Shown: piece after piece, positions 7,708 through 16,324 of the stretch
How the letters are laid out: each line of letters starts with the position of its first letter
How positions within the stretch are numbered: position 1 is the first letter of the stretch
NCBI GenBank assembly: GCA_016286075.1
Contig: JAEERZ010000018.1
Location: 1-17,338, forward strand
Length of the DNA stretch: 17,338 nucleotides
Reading direction: 5' to 3'
From: Selenomonadaceae bacterium
GTDB lineage: Bacteria; Bacillota; Negativicutes; Selenomonadales; Selenomonadaceae
Position numbers and translations under genes: made by a program
Notes under the pieces: generated by a model
What the model saw: only the letters and a program-made list of their open reading frames with translations
Databases searched by the model: none
Told to the model about the DNA's origin: nothing

Positions 7708-10700
7708 TTATGCCGTCGGCTCAGCCTCGGGCGTTTCCAAAACAGCTACGTCTTCAGAAGCGTCTCCGTTTTCTGCGGGAACGCCTTCCGCGTCCTCCAA
7801 AGCCGTCTCGCTTTCCGCCAACGCCTCGCCGTCGACAACCTCCGCCGCATCAGGATCCACGACGCCGATGTTACGATAGCGTCCCATTCCCGTTCCGGCA
7901 GGAATCAACTTGCCGATGATAACATTTTCCTTCAATCCGATCAGCGGATCGACCTTCCCCTTGATAGCCGCATCCGTCAGCACGCGGGTCGTCTCCTGGA
8001 AGGACGCCGCCGACAGGAACGAATCCGTAGCCAAAGACGCCTTCGTGATACCAAGCAGAATCGGCTTCGCGACAGCAGGAGCGCCGCCGTTCTCGATCAC
8101 GCGGGCATTGACAGCCTCGAAGGAATTGATATCAATATACTCGCCGGGCAGGAAATACGTATCGCCCGAATCCTCAATCTTGACCTTGTGGAGCATCTGA
8201 CGCACCATGACTTCGATATGCTTATCATTGATGCCGACACCCTGGGATTTATAGACCTTCTGTACCTCATAGACGAGGTAACGCTGAGTCTCCTTGAGTC
8301 CGCATACGCGGAGAATGTCATGAGGATTGATGGAACCCTCGGTAATCTTGTCGCCGAGCTTCATCTTCATACCGGTCTGCGCGACCATGCGGGCGCCATA
8401 CGGTATTTCATACTCATGCGGCTCTCCATCGTCCGAAGTGATCGTGACTTTCCTCAGATCATCCTGCACTTCCACCGTGCCTTCGTTCTCGGCGATGATC
8501 GCATGATGCTTCGGCTTGCGCGCCTCGAAAAGTTCTTCGACGCGCGGGAGGCCCTGCGTGATATCGTCGCCGGCGACGCCGCCGGAATGGAACGTACGCA
8601 TGGTGAGCTGGGTACCCGGCTCGCCGATGGACTGCGCCGCGATAATGCCAACTGCTTCACCGACGTCGACTTCAGCCGCATTGGCCAAGTCACGTCCGTA
8701 GCATTTAATGCAGACGCCATACTGGGATTTGCAGGTAAGCACGCTGCGGATAGAAACTTTGTCCCGAACCTTGCAGATTTTTTCCGCCAGTTCCTCGTCC
8801 ACCGTCTGGTTCAGCGAAGCAATCTTCTCGCCCGACTTCGGATCGATAATATCTTCCGCCAATACGCGGCCGATGATACGCTCTGAAAGCGGCTCGATAA
8901 TGCCGTTGCCTTCTTTAATAGCCTCGACCTCGATGCCGCGTACGTTGTTATTGCGAACGCGAATCTCCTGCGCGTCGCTTTCCAACGCCTTCTCAACGTC
9001 GTCCTCCGTAATCTCCGTATCGGCGGGAATCAGGATTTCACCGTCGCCGGAAACAACGTCTTCCGTCGCTTTCTTGCCGGCGATTTCATGCATAAAGGTA
9101 TGCAGTTCCTTTTTCCGAACTTTGGCGTCCGGAGTTCCCAACACCACGGTTTCGGAAACCATCGCATTGCTGATGACGGCCTCTGACGCCGCCAGTGAGC
9201 CGCGAATCACAATCTCGGGGACTTTGCTCTCGCCGATGACGGAAAGATCTCCTTCCGTCAGCACCGTATCCTGCGGCAAGAGCATCTCGCCGGTTTCGGG
9301 GTCGGCAATCGCCGCTCCCAATACCCGGCCGACCAGAACGTCGCCCAAAATCTCCAGCGCTTCCGTCGTGGAAGCCGCAAGACGGGCACGCTCCCGCTGG
9401 AGATCGATGCTCATGATGTCGCAGTCGTCTTCCCGTACGATGACGTCCTGCGCAACGTCCACCAGACGGCGCGTCAGATAACCGGAGTCCGCCGTACGGA
9501 GAGCCGTATCGGCAAGACCCTTGCGGGCGCCGTGCGAGGAAATGAAGTAATCGGAAACCGTCAGACCTTCACGGAAATTGGCCGTGATAGGCAGCGCGAT
9601 GATTTTACCCGAAGGATCGGACATCAGACCGCGCATACCGGCAAGCTGGCGCATCTGCTGCGCGTTGCCTCGAGCGCCGGAGTCCGCCATCATAAAGATC
9701 GGATTAAAGGAGTCCATGTTGTGCATCATGGCCTCGCCGACGTCGTTGGTCGTCTGCTGCCAGAGAGCGACAACTTTATTATAGCGCTCTTCTTCCGTAA
9801 TGAGACCGCGGCCAAACTGATGCTCAATCTTGTTGACCGCTTCGGTCGTCGCATCAATCATCGACTGTTTTTCCGGCGGAACAATGACGTCTGAGATAGC
9901 GACCGTCATGCCCGCAAGGCAGGCGTAATGATATCCGAGGTTCTTTACGTTATCAATGACGACGGCGGTCTTGCCCGCGCCAAAATGCTTGAAGCATTTC
10001 GCAACGAGGCGCTCCAGCTCCTTCTTGTTCATCTGGATGCCGTATTCCCACTCGCCCGTCTTTTTATTCTTGACATAGTAACGAATTTCCTCAGGGAGTA
10101 TTTCATTGAAAATCATACGTCCCAAGGAAGTCTTCACAAGGCCGTAGCCTTCGATACGGGTCGTAATCGACGCCTGAAGATCCAATGACTCATGCTGCTG
10201 CGCCAACAGGGCTTCCTCAATGCCCGTGACGAACATGCCCTCGCCCTTGGCGCCGGGCCGCAGGATCGTCAGATAATAGGAGCCGAGCACCATGTCCTGG
10301 GTCGGAACAATAATCGGATTTCCGTCTTTCGGCGCGAGGATATGATGCGCCGCAAGCATCAGGATACGAGCTTCCGCCTGAGCCTCGGCCGAAAGCGGAA
10401 GATGAATCGCCATCTGGTCGCCGTCGAAATCGGCGTTGTAAGCGGTGCAGGCCAACGGATGCAGCTTCAGCGCGCGGCCTTCCGTCAGTACCGGCTCAAA
10501 AGCCTGAATACCGAGACGATGCAGCGTCGGCGCACGGTTCAGAAGTACCGGATGCTCTTTGATAACGTCCTCCAGGACATCCCAGACTTCCGGACGCACG
10601 CGCTCTACGGCACGCTTCGCAGCTTTGATGTTCGTAGCCGCGCCGCTGTTGACCAATTTCTTCATAACGAAGGGTTTGAAGAGCTCCAGCGCCATTTCCT

Positions 10701-11775
10701 TCGGGAGACCGCACTGATGCAGCTTCAACTCCGGACCTACGACGATAACCGAGCGGCCGGAATAATCGACGCGTTTTCCGAGCAAATTCTGACGGAAACG
10801 TCCCTGCTTGCCCTTAAGCATATCGGACAAGGACTTCAAGGGGCGATTGCCCGGCCCGGTGACGGGACGGCCGCGACGACCGTTATCAATCAGCGCATCC
10901 ACAGCCTCCTGCAGCATACGCTTTTCATTCCTGACGATGATATCCGGCGCATCCAAGTCAAGCAACCGCTTCAAACGATTATTGCGGTTGATGACACGAC
11001 GATAAAGGTCGTTCAAATCGGAAGTCGCAAAACGACCGCCGTCAAGCTGTACCATCGGGCGAAGCTCCGGCGGGATAACGGGAACGACGTCCAAAATCAT
11101 CCACGACGGTTTATTCCCGGATTTCCGGAATGCCTCCACAACCTCCAAACGCCGAATCGCACGGACTTTTTTCTGCCCGCTGACGCCTGCCAGTTCATTG
11201 CGAAGGTCCTCATTCAGCTTTTCAAGGTCAATTTCTTCCAGAAGTTCCTTGATGGCCTCAGCGCCCATACCGACGCGGAAATTTGAGCCGTTCGCTTCGC
11301 AAAACTTTTGATATTCGTCCTCCGTCAGCAAATCTTTTTTCTTCAGCGACGTATCGCCCGGATCAAGGACGATATAGGAGGCAAAATACAACACTTTCTC
11401 AAGCGACCGGGGAGAAATATCGAGAATCAACCCCATACGGCTGGGAATCCCTTTGAAATACCAAATGTGCGACACCGGCGCAGCCAATTCGATATGCCCC
11501 ATACGCTCACGACGAACCTTGGAGCGCGTGACCTCAACGCCGCAACGATCGCAGACGATTCCCTTGTAGCGAATCCGCTTGTATTTTCCGCAATGGCACT
11601 CCCAGTCGCGAGTCGGGCCAAAAATACGCTCGCAAAACAGGCCGTCGCGTTCCGGCTTCAAAGTACGATAATTGATTGTCTCCGGCTTTTTGACCTCTCC
11701 GTACGACCACTCACGGATTTTCTCCGGCGACGCGAGGCCAATCCGCATCGAATCAAAATTATTTACATCCAACAA
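7708..11775 (-). CDS. rpoC: DNA-directed RNA polymerase subunit beta'
   Basis: This is the catalytic beta' subunit of RNA polymerase. Of its 1355 residues, the N-terminal zinc ribbon uses C60, C62, C75 and C78. The active-site loop NADFDGD (447-453) holds the three magnesium-binding Asp residues D449, D451 and D453. The second zinc site uses C785, C1015, C1022 and C1025. The bridge-helix and trigger-loop region GEPGTQLTMRTFHSGG (1051-1066) has no large insertion after it. The protein is about 150 residues longer than Bacillus RpoC. Most of the excess lies between C785 and C1015, where a module is present three times (separate entry). The last 48 residues form an acidic, Ala/Glu-rich tail. The start is TTG with AGGGAG upstream, 18 bases after the rpoB stop. 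Confidence 0.98.
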   Translation of the reverse strand: MLDVNNFDSMRIGLASPEKIREWSYGEVKKPETINYRTLKPERDGLFCERIFGPTRDWECHCGKYKRIRYKGIVCDRCGVEVTRSKVRRERMGHIELAAPVSHIWYFKGIPSRMGLILDISPRSLEKVLYFASYIVLDPGDTSLKKKDLLTEDEYQKFCEANGSNFRVGMGAEAIKELLEEIDLEKLNEDLRNELAGVSGQKKVRAIRRLEVVEAFRKSGNKPSWMILDVVPVIPPELRPMVQLDGGRFATSDLNDLYRRVINRNNRLKRLLDLDAPDIIVRNEKRMLQEAVDALIDNGRRGRPVTGPGNRPLKSLSDMLKGKQGRFRQNLLGKRVDYSGRSVIVVGPELKLHQCGLPKEMALELFKPFVMKKLVNSGAATNIKAAKRAVERVRPEVWDVLEDVIKEHPVLLNRAPTLHRLGIQAFEPVLTEGRALKLHPLACTAYNADFDGDQMAIHLPLSAEAQAEARILMLAAHHILAPKDGNPIIVPTQDMVLGSYYLTILRPGAKGEGMFVTGIEEALLAQQHESLDLQASITTRIEGYGLVKTSLGRMIFNEILPEEIRYYVKNKKTGEWEYGIQMNKKELERLVAKCFKHFGAGKTAVVIDNVKNLGYHYACLAGMTVAISDVIVPPEKQSMIDATTEAVNKIEHQFGRGLITEEERYNKVVALWQQTTNDVGEAMMHNMDSFNPIFMMADSGARGNAQQMRQLAGMRGLMSDPSGKIIALPITANFREGLTVSDYFISSHGARKGLADTALRTADSGYLTRRLVDVAQDVIVREDDCDIMSIDLQRERARLAASTTEALEILGDVLVGRVLGAAIADPETGEMLLPQDTVLTEGDLSVIGESKVPEIVIRGSLAASEAVISNAMVSETVVLGTPDAKVRKKELHTFMHEIAGKKATEDVVSGDGEILIPADTEITEDDVEKALESDAQEIRVRNNNVRGIEVEAIKEGNGIIEPLSERIIGRVLAEDIIDPKSGEKIASLNQTVDEELAEKICKVRDKVSIRSVLTCKSQYGVCIKCYGRDLANAAEVDVGEAVGIIAAQSIGEPGTQLTMRTFHSGGVAGDDITQGLPRVEELFEARKPKHHAIIAENEGTVEVQDDLRKVTITSDDGEPHEYEIPYGARMVAQTGMKMKLGDKITEGSINPHDILRVCGLKETQRYLVYEVQKVYKSQGVGINDKHIEVMVRQMLHKVKIEDSGDTYFLPGEYIDINSFEAVNARVIENGGAPAVAKPILLGITKASLATDSFLSAASFQETTRVLTDAAIKGKVDPLIGLKENVIIGKLIPAGTGMGRYRNIGVVDPDAAEVVDGEALAESETALEDAEGVPAENGDASEDVAVLETPEAEPTA
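8743..9339 (-). repeat. Three diverged copies of a beta-module in RpoC
   Basis: RpoC residues about 813-859 (9199-9339), 896-943 (8947-9090) and 966-1011 (8743-8880) follow one pattern: a start like (I/V)xG(R/K)vLxxDiiD, then a SGE or TGE turn, a short strand such as ILIPADT, then itExdvEki and a closing strand IxVRs. In E. coli and Bacillus a single copy, equivalent to the third, sits between the zinc ligands. The first two copies account for much of the extra length of this RpoC. The similarity is at protein level only; no DNA-level repeat is evident, so the duplication is old. Confidence 0.65.
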
Positions 11776-11793
11776 AGGGCTGCACTCCCTTCT

Positions 11794-14700
11794 TTATTCT
11801 TCCGAATTATCGTCCGTATCCGTGAACCCGTCCAAATCTTCCCCATCATCTCCGCCCAAATCGGCGATGATGTTTTCGTCGTCCAAAACGGAATCCTCTG
11901 CGCCTTCGGTCTCATCGTAGGAGCCTTCCGCCTGTGCGCCCTTATCGGCAGCCGCGCCCTGCGTCGGATCTACGCCCTCGACGTCGATATCCAACTCGCG
12001 CGCCGTTTCGTTGATATCCTCTTCATCGTCCTGAATGACGATTTCTTGCGCATCTTCCGAAAGGACTTTGATATCAAGACCGATACTCTGGAGTTCCTTG
12101 ATGAGCACCTTGAACGATTCGGGAACGCCCGGCTCGGGAATATTTTCCCCTTTGACGATAGCTTCGTAAGTCTTCACGCGTCCCACAACGTCATCCGACT
12201 TGACCGTCAGTATCTCCTGCAGGGTGTAAGCGGCACCGTAAGCCTCTAACGCCCAGACTTCCATTTCGCCGAAACGCTGGCCGCCAAACTGAGCCTTGCC
12301 GCCCAACGGCTGCTGCGTAACGAGGGAATACGGGCCCGTGGAACGGGCGTGGATCTTGTCATCCACCAAGTGGTGAAGCTTCAACATATACACGCAGCCG
12401 ACCGTAACGCGATTTTCGAAAGGCTCGCCCGTACGACCGTCGTACAGGACCGTCTTTCCGTCTTCGCTGAGCCCCGCCGCCCGGATCGTGTCGAATACCT
12501 CGGATTCTTTCGCGCCGTCAAATACCGGCGTCGCGATATGAATACCGGCCACATCGGGCTTCGGCATTCCGTATTTATCGAAATCGTAACCAATGGCGCG
12601 GAGCCGTTTTTCCACCGTCGGATCGCCTTCGCGAATCTGATTGCCAAGCTCGCGCACAGCCATACCCAAATGCGTTTCAAGAATCTGCCCGATATTCATA
12701 CGGGACGGAACGCCCAGCGGATTCAATACGATATCCACCGGAGTACCGTCCGGCAGGAACGGCATATCCTCCTGACGCATGATGCGGGACACGACGCCCT
12801 TGTTTCCATGCCGACCGGACATCTTGTCGCCGACGGAGATTTTACGCTTCTGCGCGATGTAGACGCGCACAAGACGATTGATTCCCGGCGAAAGCTCGTC
12901 GTTGTTCTCGCGGCTGAACACCTTGACGTCGACAATCTTACCCGCCTCGCCGTGCGGAACGCGGAGCGAAGTGTCGCGAACCTCGCGCGCCTTTTCGCCG
13001 AAGATTGCGCGAAGCAATCTTTCTTCCGCCGTCAGTTCCGTTTCGCCTTTCGGCGTAACTTTGCCTACAAGAATATCTCCAGGCCGAACCTCGGCGCCGA
13101 TGCGGATAATGCCTTCTTCATCGAGATCGCGGAGAGCGTCTTCCGCCACATTTGGAATATCCCGGGTAATCTCCTCGGGCCCAAGCTTTGTGTCCCGAGC
13201 GTCGCATTCATATTCTTCAATATGGATAGACGTATAAAGGTCGCGCTTTACGAGATTTTCACTCAGAAGCACGGCGTCCTCGTAGTTATAACCTTCCCAC
13301 GGCATATAAGCGACAATGATGTTGTATCCCAAAGCCAATTCGCCGTGATCGGTAGCCGGGCCGTCGGCAATAGGCTGATTCTCAAAAACTTCGTCGCCTT
13401 CGTAAACGATAGGAATCTGATTAATGCACGTCCCCTGATTGGAGCGGAGATATTTCTGAAGCTTGTATGTGTCAAGCTCTCCGTCTTCCGTACGGACGTC
13501 GATCCTGTCCGCAGAAACGTACTCCACCTTACCCGCACGATGCGCGAGCACCATGACGCCGGAGTCGCAAGCCGCCTTGTACTCCATACCGGTGCCTACC
13601 AACGGAGCCTGCGTTTTCAGCAGAGGCACCGCCTGGCGCTGCATGTTGGCGCCCATCAGCGCGCGGTTTGCGTCGTCGTTTTCCAGGAACGGAATCATCG
13701 CCGTTGCGATGGAAACCACCTGTTTCGGCGAAACGTCCATGTAATCGACGCGATCGCGCCGCGCCAACAAGGTTTCCTCATGATGACGCGCCGTTACGCG
13801 CTCATTCTTGAACCAATTATTCTCATCCAGCGGCTCGTTGGCCTGCGCGATGGTGATGTTGTCTTCTTCATCCGCAGTCAGGTAACGAACTTCGTCCGTC
13901 ACGCACTTATTTACCTTATCCACTTTCCGATAAGGCGTCTCCATGAAACCGAACTGATTGATACGGGCGTAATTGGACAAAGAACCAATCAAGCCGATGT
14001 TCGGACCTTCCGGAGTCTCGATCGGACACATACGACCGTAATGGGAATTGTGTACGTCGCGAACCTCGAAACCCGCCCTCTCACGGGAAAGACCGCCCGG
14101 ACCCAAAGCCGAAAGACGCCGTTTATGCGTCAGCTCGGACAGAGGATTGTGCTGATCCATAAACTGCGAGAGCTGCGAAGAACCAAAGAATTCCTTGATC
14201 GCAGCGACCACAGGCCGAATATTTATGAGCGCCTGCGGCGTAATCACATCGACGTCCTGAATCGTCATGCGTTCGCGAACCACGCGTTCCATACGGGAAA
14301 GACCGATACGGAACTGATTCTGCAAAAGCTCGCCCACCGAGCGAACGCGGCGGTTTCCAAGATGGTCGATATCATCGGTAGTACCGACGCCGTCCACAAG
14401 ATTCAAAAGGTAATTGATGGACGCCATAATGTCGCCCTTGGTAATCGTCCGATAATGATGCTCCAGCGTCGGGGAGCAGATCATCTTCATCCGCGGCCGC
14501 TCCTCGGAGCCGGTACGGATAAACAGCGAGATATCACCGCTGTCCCCAAAAATCGCGTGTTCTTTCTCCGCGTCAATGCCTTCCAGCATAGATTCTTCAA
14601 TAACAACGTCAGCCGGAACGACGACCTCACCGGTCTCGCGGTCGACCAAAGGTTCCGCCAAAACATGGCCGAGCACGCGACGCTTCCAACCCAATTTTTT

Positions 14701-15540
14701 CGTCAATTTATAACGGCCGACCATTGCCAGATCGTACCGCTTCGGATCGAAGAACAATGCCTTCAGAAGCTGCTGCGCATTATCCGCCGTCGCCAATTCG
14801 CCGGGACGCAGCCTGTGATAAATCTCACGCAGGGCGTCTTCCCGGGTCGGCATCTTCTCCTTGTCCCGATCGCCCTCACGCTCCAACGTCGTGCAGATCA
14901 ACGGGTGATGATCGAAAAGCTCAAGAATCTCTTCGTCCGTCGAATATCCGAGCGCGCGGACGAGGACAGTTACCGGCAGTTTACGCGTTCTGTCGATACG
15001 CACGGAAAGAACGTCGTTGACGTCAGTTTCCAATTCGATCCAAGCGCCGCGGTTCGGAATCACAGTCGCCGCATATAATTTCTTGCCGGACGAATCAATC
15101 GTTTCATTATAATAAGCACCCGGCGAACGGACGAGCTGGCTGACGATGACTCGCTCCGCGCCGTTGATGATGAAGGTTCCCGTATCGGTCATCAACGGGA
15201 AATCTCCCATGAATACTTCCTGCTCCTTGATCTCGCCGGTTTCTTTATTCGCCAAACGAACGACAACACGAAGCGGCGCGGCGTAAGTCACGTCGCGCTC
15301 TTTGCACTCGTCCAGTTCATATTTCGGCTTTCCGAGAAAGAAATCCTCAAACGAAAGCACCAGATTTTCCGTAAAATCCTGAATCGGGGAAATATCGCGG
15401 AAAATCTCGCGCATTCCCTCCTTCATGAACCATTTATAAGAATTGCGTTGGATGTCAAGAAGATGCGGCATCTCCATGACTTCCTTGATTCTGGCATAGC
15501 TATACCTGGTTCTTTTGCCTACCGGTACAGGATTAAACAT
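11794..15540 (-). CDS. rpoB: DNA-directed RNA polymerase subunit beta
   Basis: This is the beta subunit of RNA polymerase, 1248 residues long. The rifampicin pocket is textbook: SSQLSQFMDQHNPLSELTHK and the following RRLSALGPGG. It has Asp462, His472 and Ser477 where E. coli has D516, H526 and S531, so rifampicin sensitivity is expected. DKMSGRHGNKGV and the NPLGVPSRMNIGQ segment are intact. The final 85 residues or so are strongly acidic and low in complexity. The frame is open to a GTG at 15550-15552, but that codon overlaps the AAGGAG ribosome site (15552-15557). The ATG at 15538-15540 is correctly spaced from it and begins MFNPVPVGKRTR. rpoC follows after 18 bases. A dedicated promoter and long leader lie upstream. 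Confidence 0.98.
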   Translation of the reverse strand: MFNPVPVGKRTRYSYARIKEVMEMPHLLDIQRNSYKWFMKEGMREIFRDISPIQDFTENLVLSFEDFFLGKPKYELDECKERDVTYAAPLRVVVRLANKETGEIKEQEVFMGDFPLMTDTGTFIINGAERVIVSQLVRSPGAYYNETIDSSGKKLYAATVIPNRGAWIELETDVNDVLSVRIDRTRKLPVTVLVRALGYSTDEEILELFDHHPLICTTLEREGDRDKEKMPTREDALREIYHRLRPGELATADNAQQLLKALFFDPKRYDLAMVGRYKLTKKLGWKRRVLGHVLAEPLVDRETGEVVVPADVVIEESMLEGIDAEKEHAIFGDSGDISLFIRTGSEERPRMKMICSPTLEHHYRTITKGDIMASINYLLNLVDGVGTTDDIDHLGNRRVRSVGELLQNQFRIGLSRMERVVRERMTIQDVDVITPQALINIRPVVAAIKEFFGSSQLSQFMDQHNPLSELTHKRRLSALGPGGLSRERAGFEVRDVHNSHYGRMCPIETPEGPNIGLIGSLSNYARINQFGFMETPYRKVDKVNKCVTDEVRYLTADEEDNITIAQANEPLDENNWFKNERVTARHHEETLLARRDRVDYMDVSPKQVVSIATAMIPFLENDDANRALMGANMQRQAVPLLKTQAPLVGTGMEYKAACDSGVMVLAHRAGKVEYVSADRIDVRTEDGELDTYKLQKYLRSNQGTCINQIPIVYEGDEVFENQPIADGPATDHGELALGYNIIVAYMPWEGYNYEDAVLLSENLVKRDLYTSIHIEEYECDARDTKLGPEEITRDIPNVAEDALRDLDEEGIIRIGAEVRPGDILVGKVTPKGETELTAEERLLRAIFGEKAREVRDTSLRVPHGEAGKIVDVKVFSRENNDELSPGINRLVRVYIAQKRKISVGDKMSGRHGNKGVVSRIMRQEDMPFLPDGTPVDIVLNPLGVPSRMNIGQILETHLGMAVRELGNQIREGDPTVEKRLRAIGYDFDKYGMPKPDVAGIHIATPVFDGAKESEVFDTIRAAGLSEDGKTVLYDGRTGEPFENRVTVGCVYMLKLHHLVDDKIHARSTGPYSLVTQQPLGGKAQFGGQRFGEMEVWALEAYGAAYTLQEILTVKSDDVVGRVKTYEAIVKGENIPEPGVPESFKVLIKELQSIGLDIKVLSEDAQEIVIQDDEEDINETARELDIDVEGVDPTQGAAADKGAQAEGSYDETEGAEDSVLDDENIIADLGGDDGEDLDGFTDTDDNSEE

Positions 15541-15561
15541 GAAATCCTTCACTCCTTAGCC

Positions 15562-15588
15562 GGGGAAACGCCAACCGTCCGTTTCCCC
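15562..15588 (-). promoter_or_regulatory. Perfect hairpin next to the rpoB ribosome site
   Basis: GGGGAAACG (15562-15570) and CGTTTCCCC (15580-15588) form a perfect 9-bp inverted repeat around a 9-base loop. The stem ends four bases before the AAGGAG ribosome site and 21 bases before the ATG of rpoB. No T-tract follows it, so it is not an intrinsic terminator. Translational control, an RNA-stability element or a processing site are the plausible roles. Confidence 0.6.
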
Positions 15589-15656
15589 AAATTTGAGGTC
15601 GAAACGACACAAAAAGAATCGCACAAAAACGGAAAAGAAAACCAAAAACACGAAAA

Positions 15657-15687
15657 GACAAGGCCTTTTTTCGTTTAAAACCTTGCC
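15657..15687 (-). promoter_or_regulatory. Weak attenuator-like hairpin in the rpoB leader
   Basis: On the minus strand GGCAAGG (15681-15687) can pair with CCTTGTC (15657-15663), including one G-U pair, over a 17-base loop. TTTTCGTGTTTTTGG follows it. The stem is short and the U-tract interrupted, so termination would be partial at best. This is a low-confidence call. Confidence 0.25.
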
Positions 15688-15799
15688 GCCTGTTTTTCTC
15701 TATTCCGCTTTTGTCCGTTATTGTTCATATTCCGTTGACCCACGCGATCATTATTCGGATGGCAGGAATTGTGTCACGCTTCACTTTCTGCAATCACAT

Positions 15800-15828
15800 A
15801 TATTATCATACAAAAAAATTCATGTCAA
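15800..15828 (-). promoter_or_regulatory. Near-consensus promoter dedicated to rpoBC
   Basis: On the minus strand a perfect TTGACA (15823-15828) is followed after 17 bases by TAATAT (15800-15805), with an upstream TG giving an extended -10. The surrounding DNA is AT-rich. It starts 13 bases beyond the rplL terminator, so rpoBC should be transcribed independently of the rplJL transcript. Confidence 0.82.
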
Positions 15829-15840
15829 TCAAAAGTGCAT

Positions 15841-15872
15841 AAAAAAATCGGAGGGCGATTCGCCCCCCGATT
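15841..15872 (-). terminator. Intrinsic terminator after rplL
   Basis: AATCGGAGGGCG (15846-15857) pairs with CGCCCCCCGATT (15861-15872) across a 3-base loop, with a single A-C mismatch. On the minus strand it is followed by seven Ts (15841-15847). It begins 17 bases past the rplL stop codon. Confidence 0.9.
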
Positions 15873-15889
15873 CTTCATTTCATTTTGAC

Positions 15890-16264
15890 TTACTTCAGCT
15901 CGATCTGCGCGCCGGCTTCTTCAAGCTTCGCCTTGAGTTCCTCAGCCTCAGCCTTGGCAACCTTCTCCTTGACCGGCTTCGGAGCCTCGTCGACGAGAGC
16001 CTTCGCTTCCTTCAGGCCAAGACCCGTAACCTCGCGGACAACCTTGATAACGCCGATCTTCTTGTCGCCGGCAGACTTCAGGATAACGTCGAACTCCGAC
16101 TTCTCCTCACCGGCAGCGCCGCCGGCAGCAGCCGGAGCAGCGGCAGCGACAGCGACCGGAGCCGCAGCCGAAACGCCGAATTTCTCTTCCATAGCCTTAA
16201 CCAGTTCGGAAAGCTCGAGAACCGTCATGCTCTCAATAGCCTGCATAATTTCTTCTTTCGTCAT
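15890..16264 (-). CDS. rplL: 50S ribosomal protein L7/L12
   Basis: L7/L12 forms the dimers of the ribosomal stalk that recruit and stimulate the translational GTPases. The 124 residues show the three expected parts. An N-terminal dimerisation helix pair (about 1-32) contains SMTVLELSELVKAMEEKFG. An Ala/Pro-rich hinge spans about 33-51. The C-terminal globular domain (52-124) carries KKIGVIKVVREVTGLGLKEA, the GTPase-contact surface. The ATG has GGAGG 9 bases upstream. It lies 60 bases after rplJ and ends at a strong terminator, so L10 and L7/L12, which assemble together, are encoded on one message. Confidence 0.98.
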   Translation of the reverse strand: MTKEEIMQAIESMTVLELSELVKAMEEKFGVSAAAPVAVAAAAPAAAGGAAGEEKSEFDVILKSAGDKKIGVIKVVREVTGLGLKEAKALVDEAPKPVKEKVAKAEAEELKAKLEEAGAQIELK

Positions 16265-16324
16265 TTGTAAAAACCTCCGTTTTCATTTCATTATTGATTA
16301 CACATCACTAAAAATTAACACGCC

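Larger units (their letters stand above)
15541..15793 (-). promoter_or_regulatory. Long U-rich 5' leader of rpoBC mRNA
   Basis: The predicted start from the promoter at 15800-15828 gives a leader of about 250 nt before the rpoB ATG. No good reading frame with a ribosome site is visible in it. On the RNA strand the part from 15600 to 15660 is unusually rich in U-runs separated by single G or C residues. Two hairpins can be drawn: a weak one at 15657-15687 and a strong one at 15562-15588 (own entry). In E. coli the rplL-rpoB gap holds an attenuator and an RNase III site. Any similar function here is inference. Confidence 0.5.

Noticed and set aside
7588..8886. A 432-codon plus-strand open frame across the rpoC 3' end and HD gene
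   Set aside because: It crosses two real minus-strand genes and a terminator, and has no ribosome site or family resemblance.
12349..15078. A 909-codon open frame on the plus strand opposite rpoB
   Set aside because: It lies antisense to an unmistakable rpoB, is Arg/His-rich without domain-like sequence, and has no ribosome site. It is a by-product of codon usage on the coding strand.
11794..15540. Possible rifampicin-resistance changes in RpoB
   Set aside because: The key Asp, His and Ser positions of the rifampicin pocket are all the sensitive type. The variations seen, such as DQHNP, are ordinary lineage differences.
15538..15552. GTG at 15552 as rpoB start
   Set aside because: The codon overlaps the AAGGAG ribosome site that serves the ATG at 15540.
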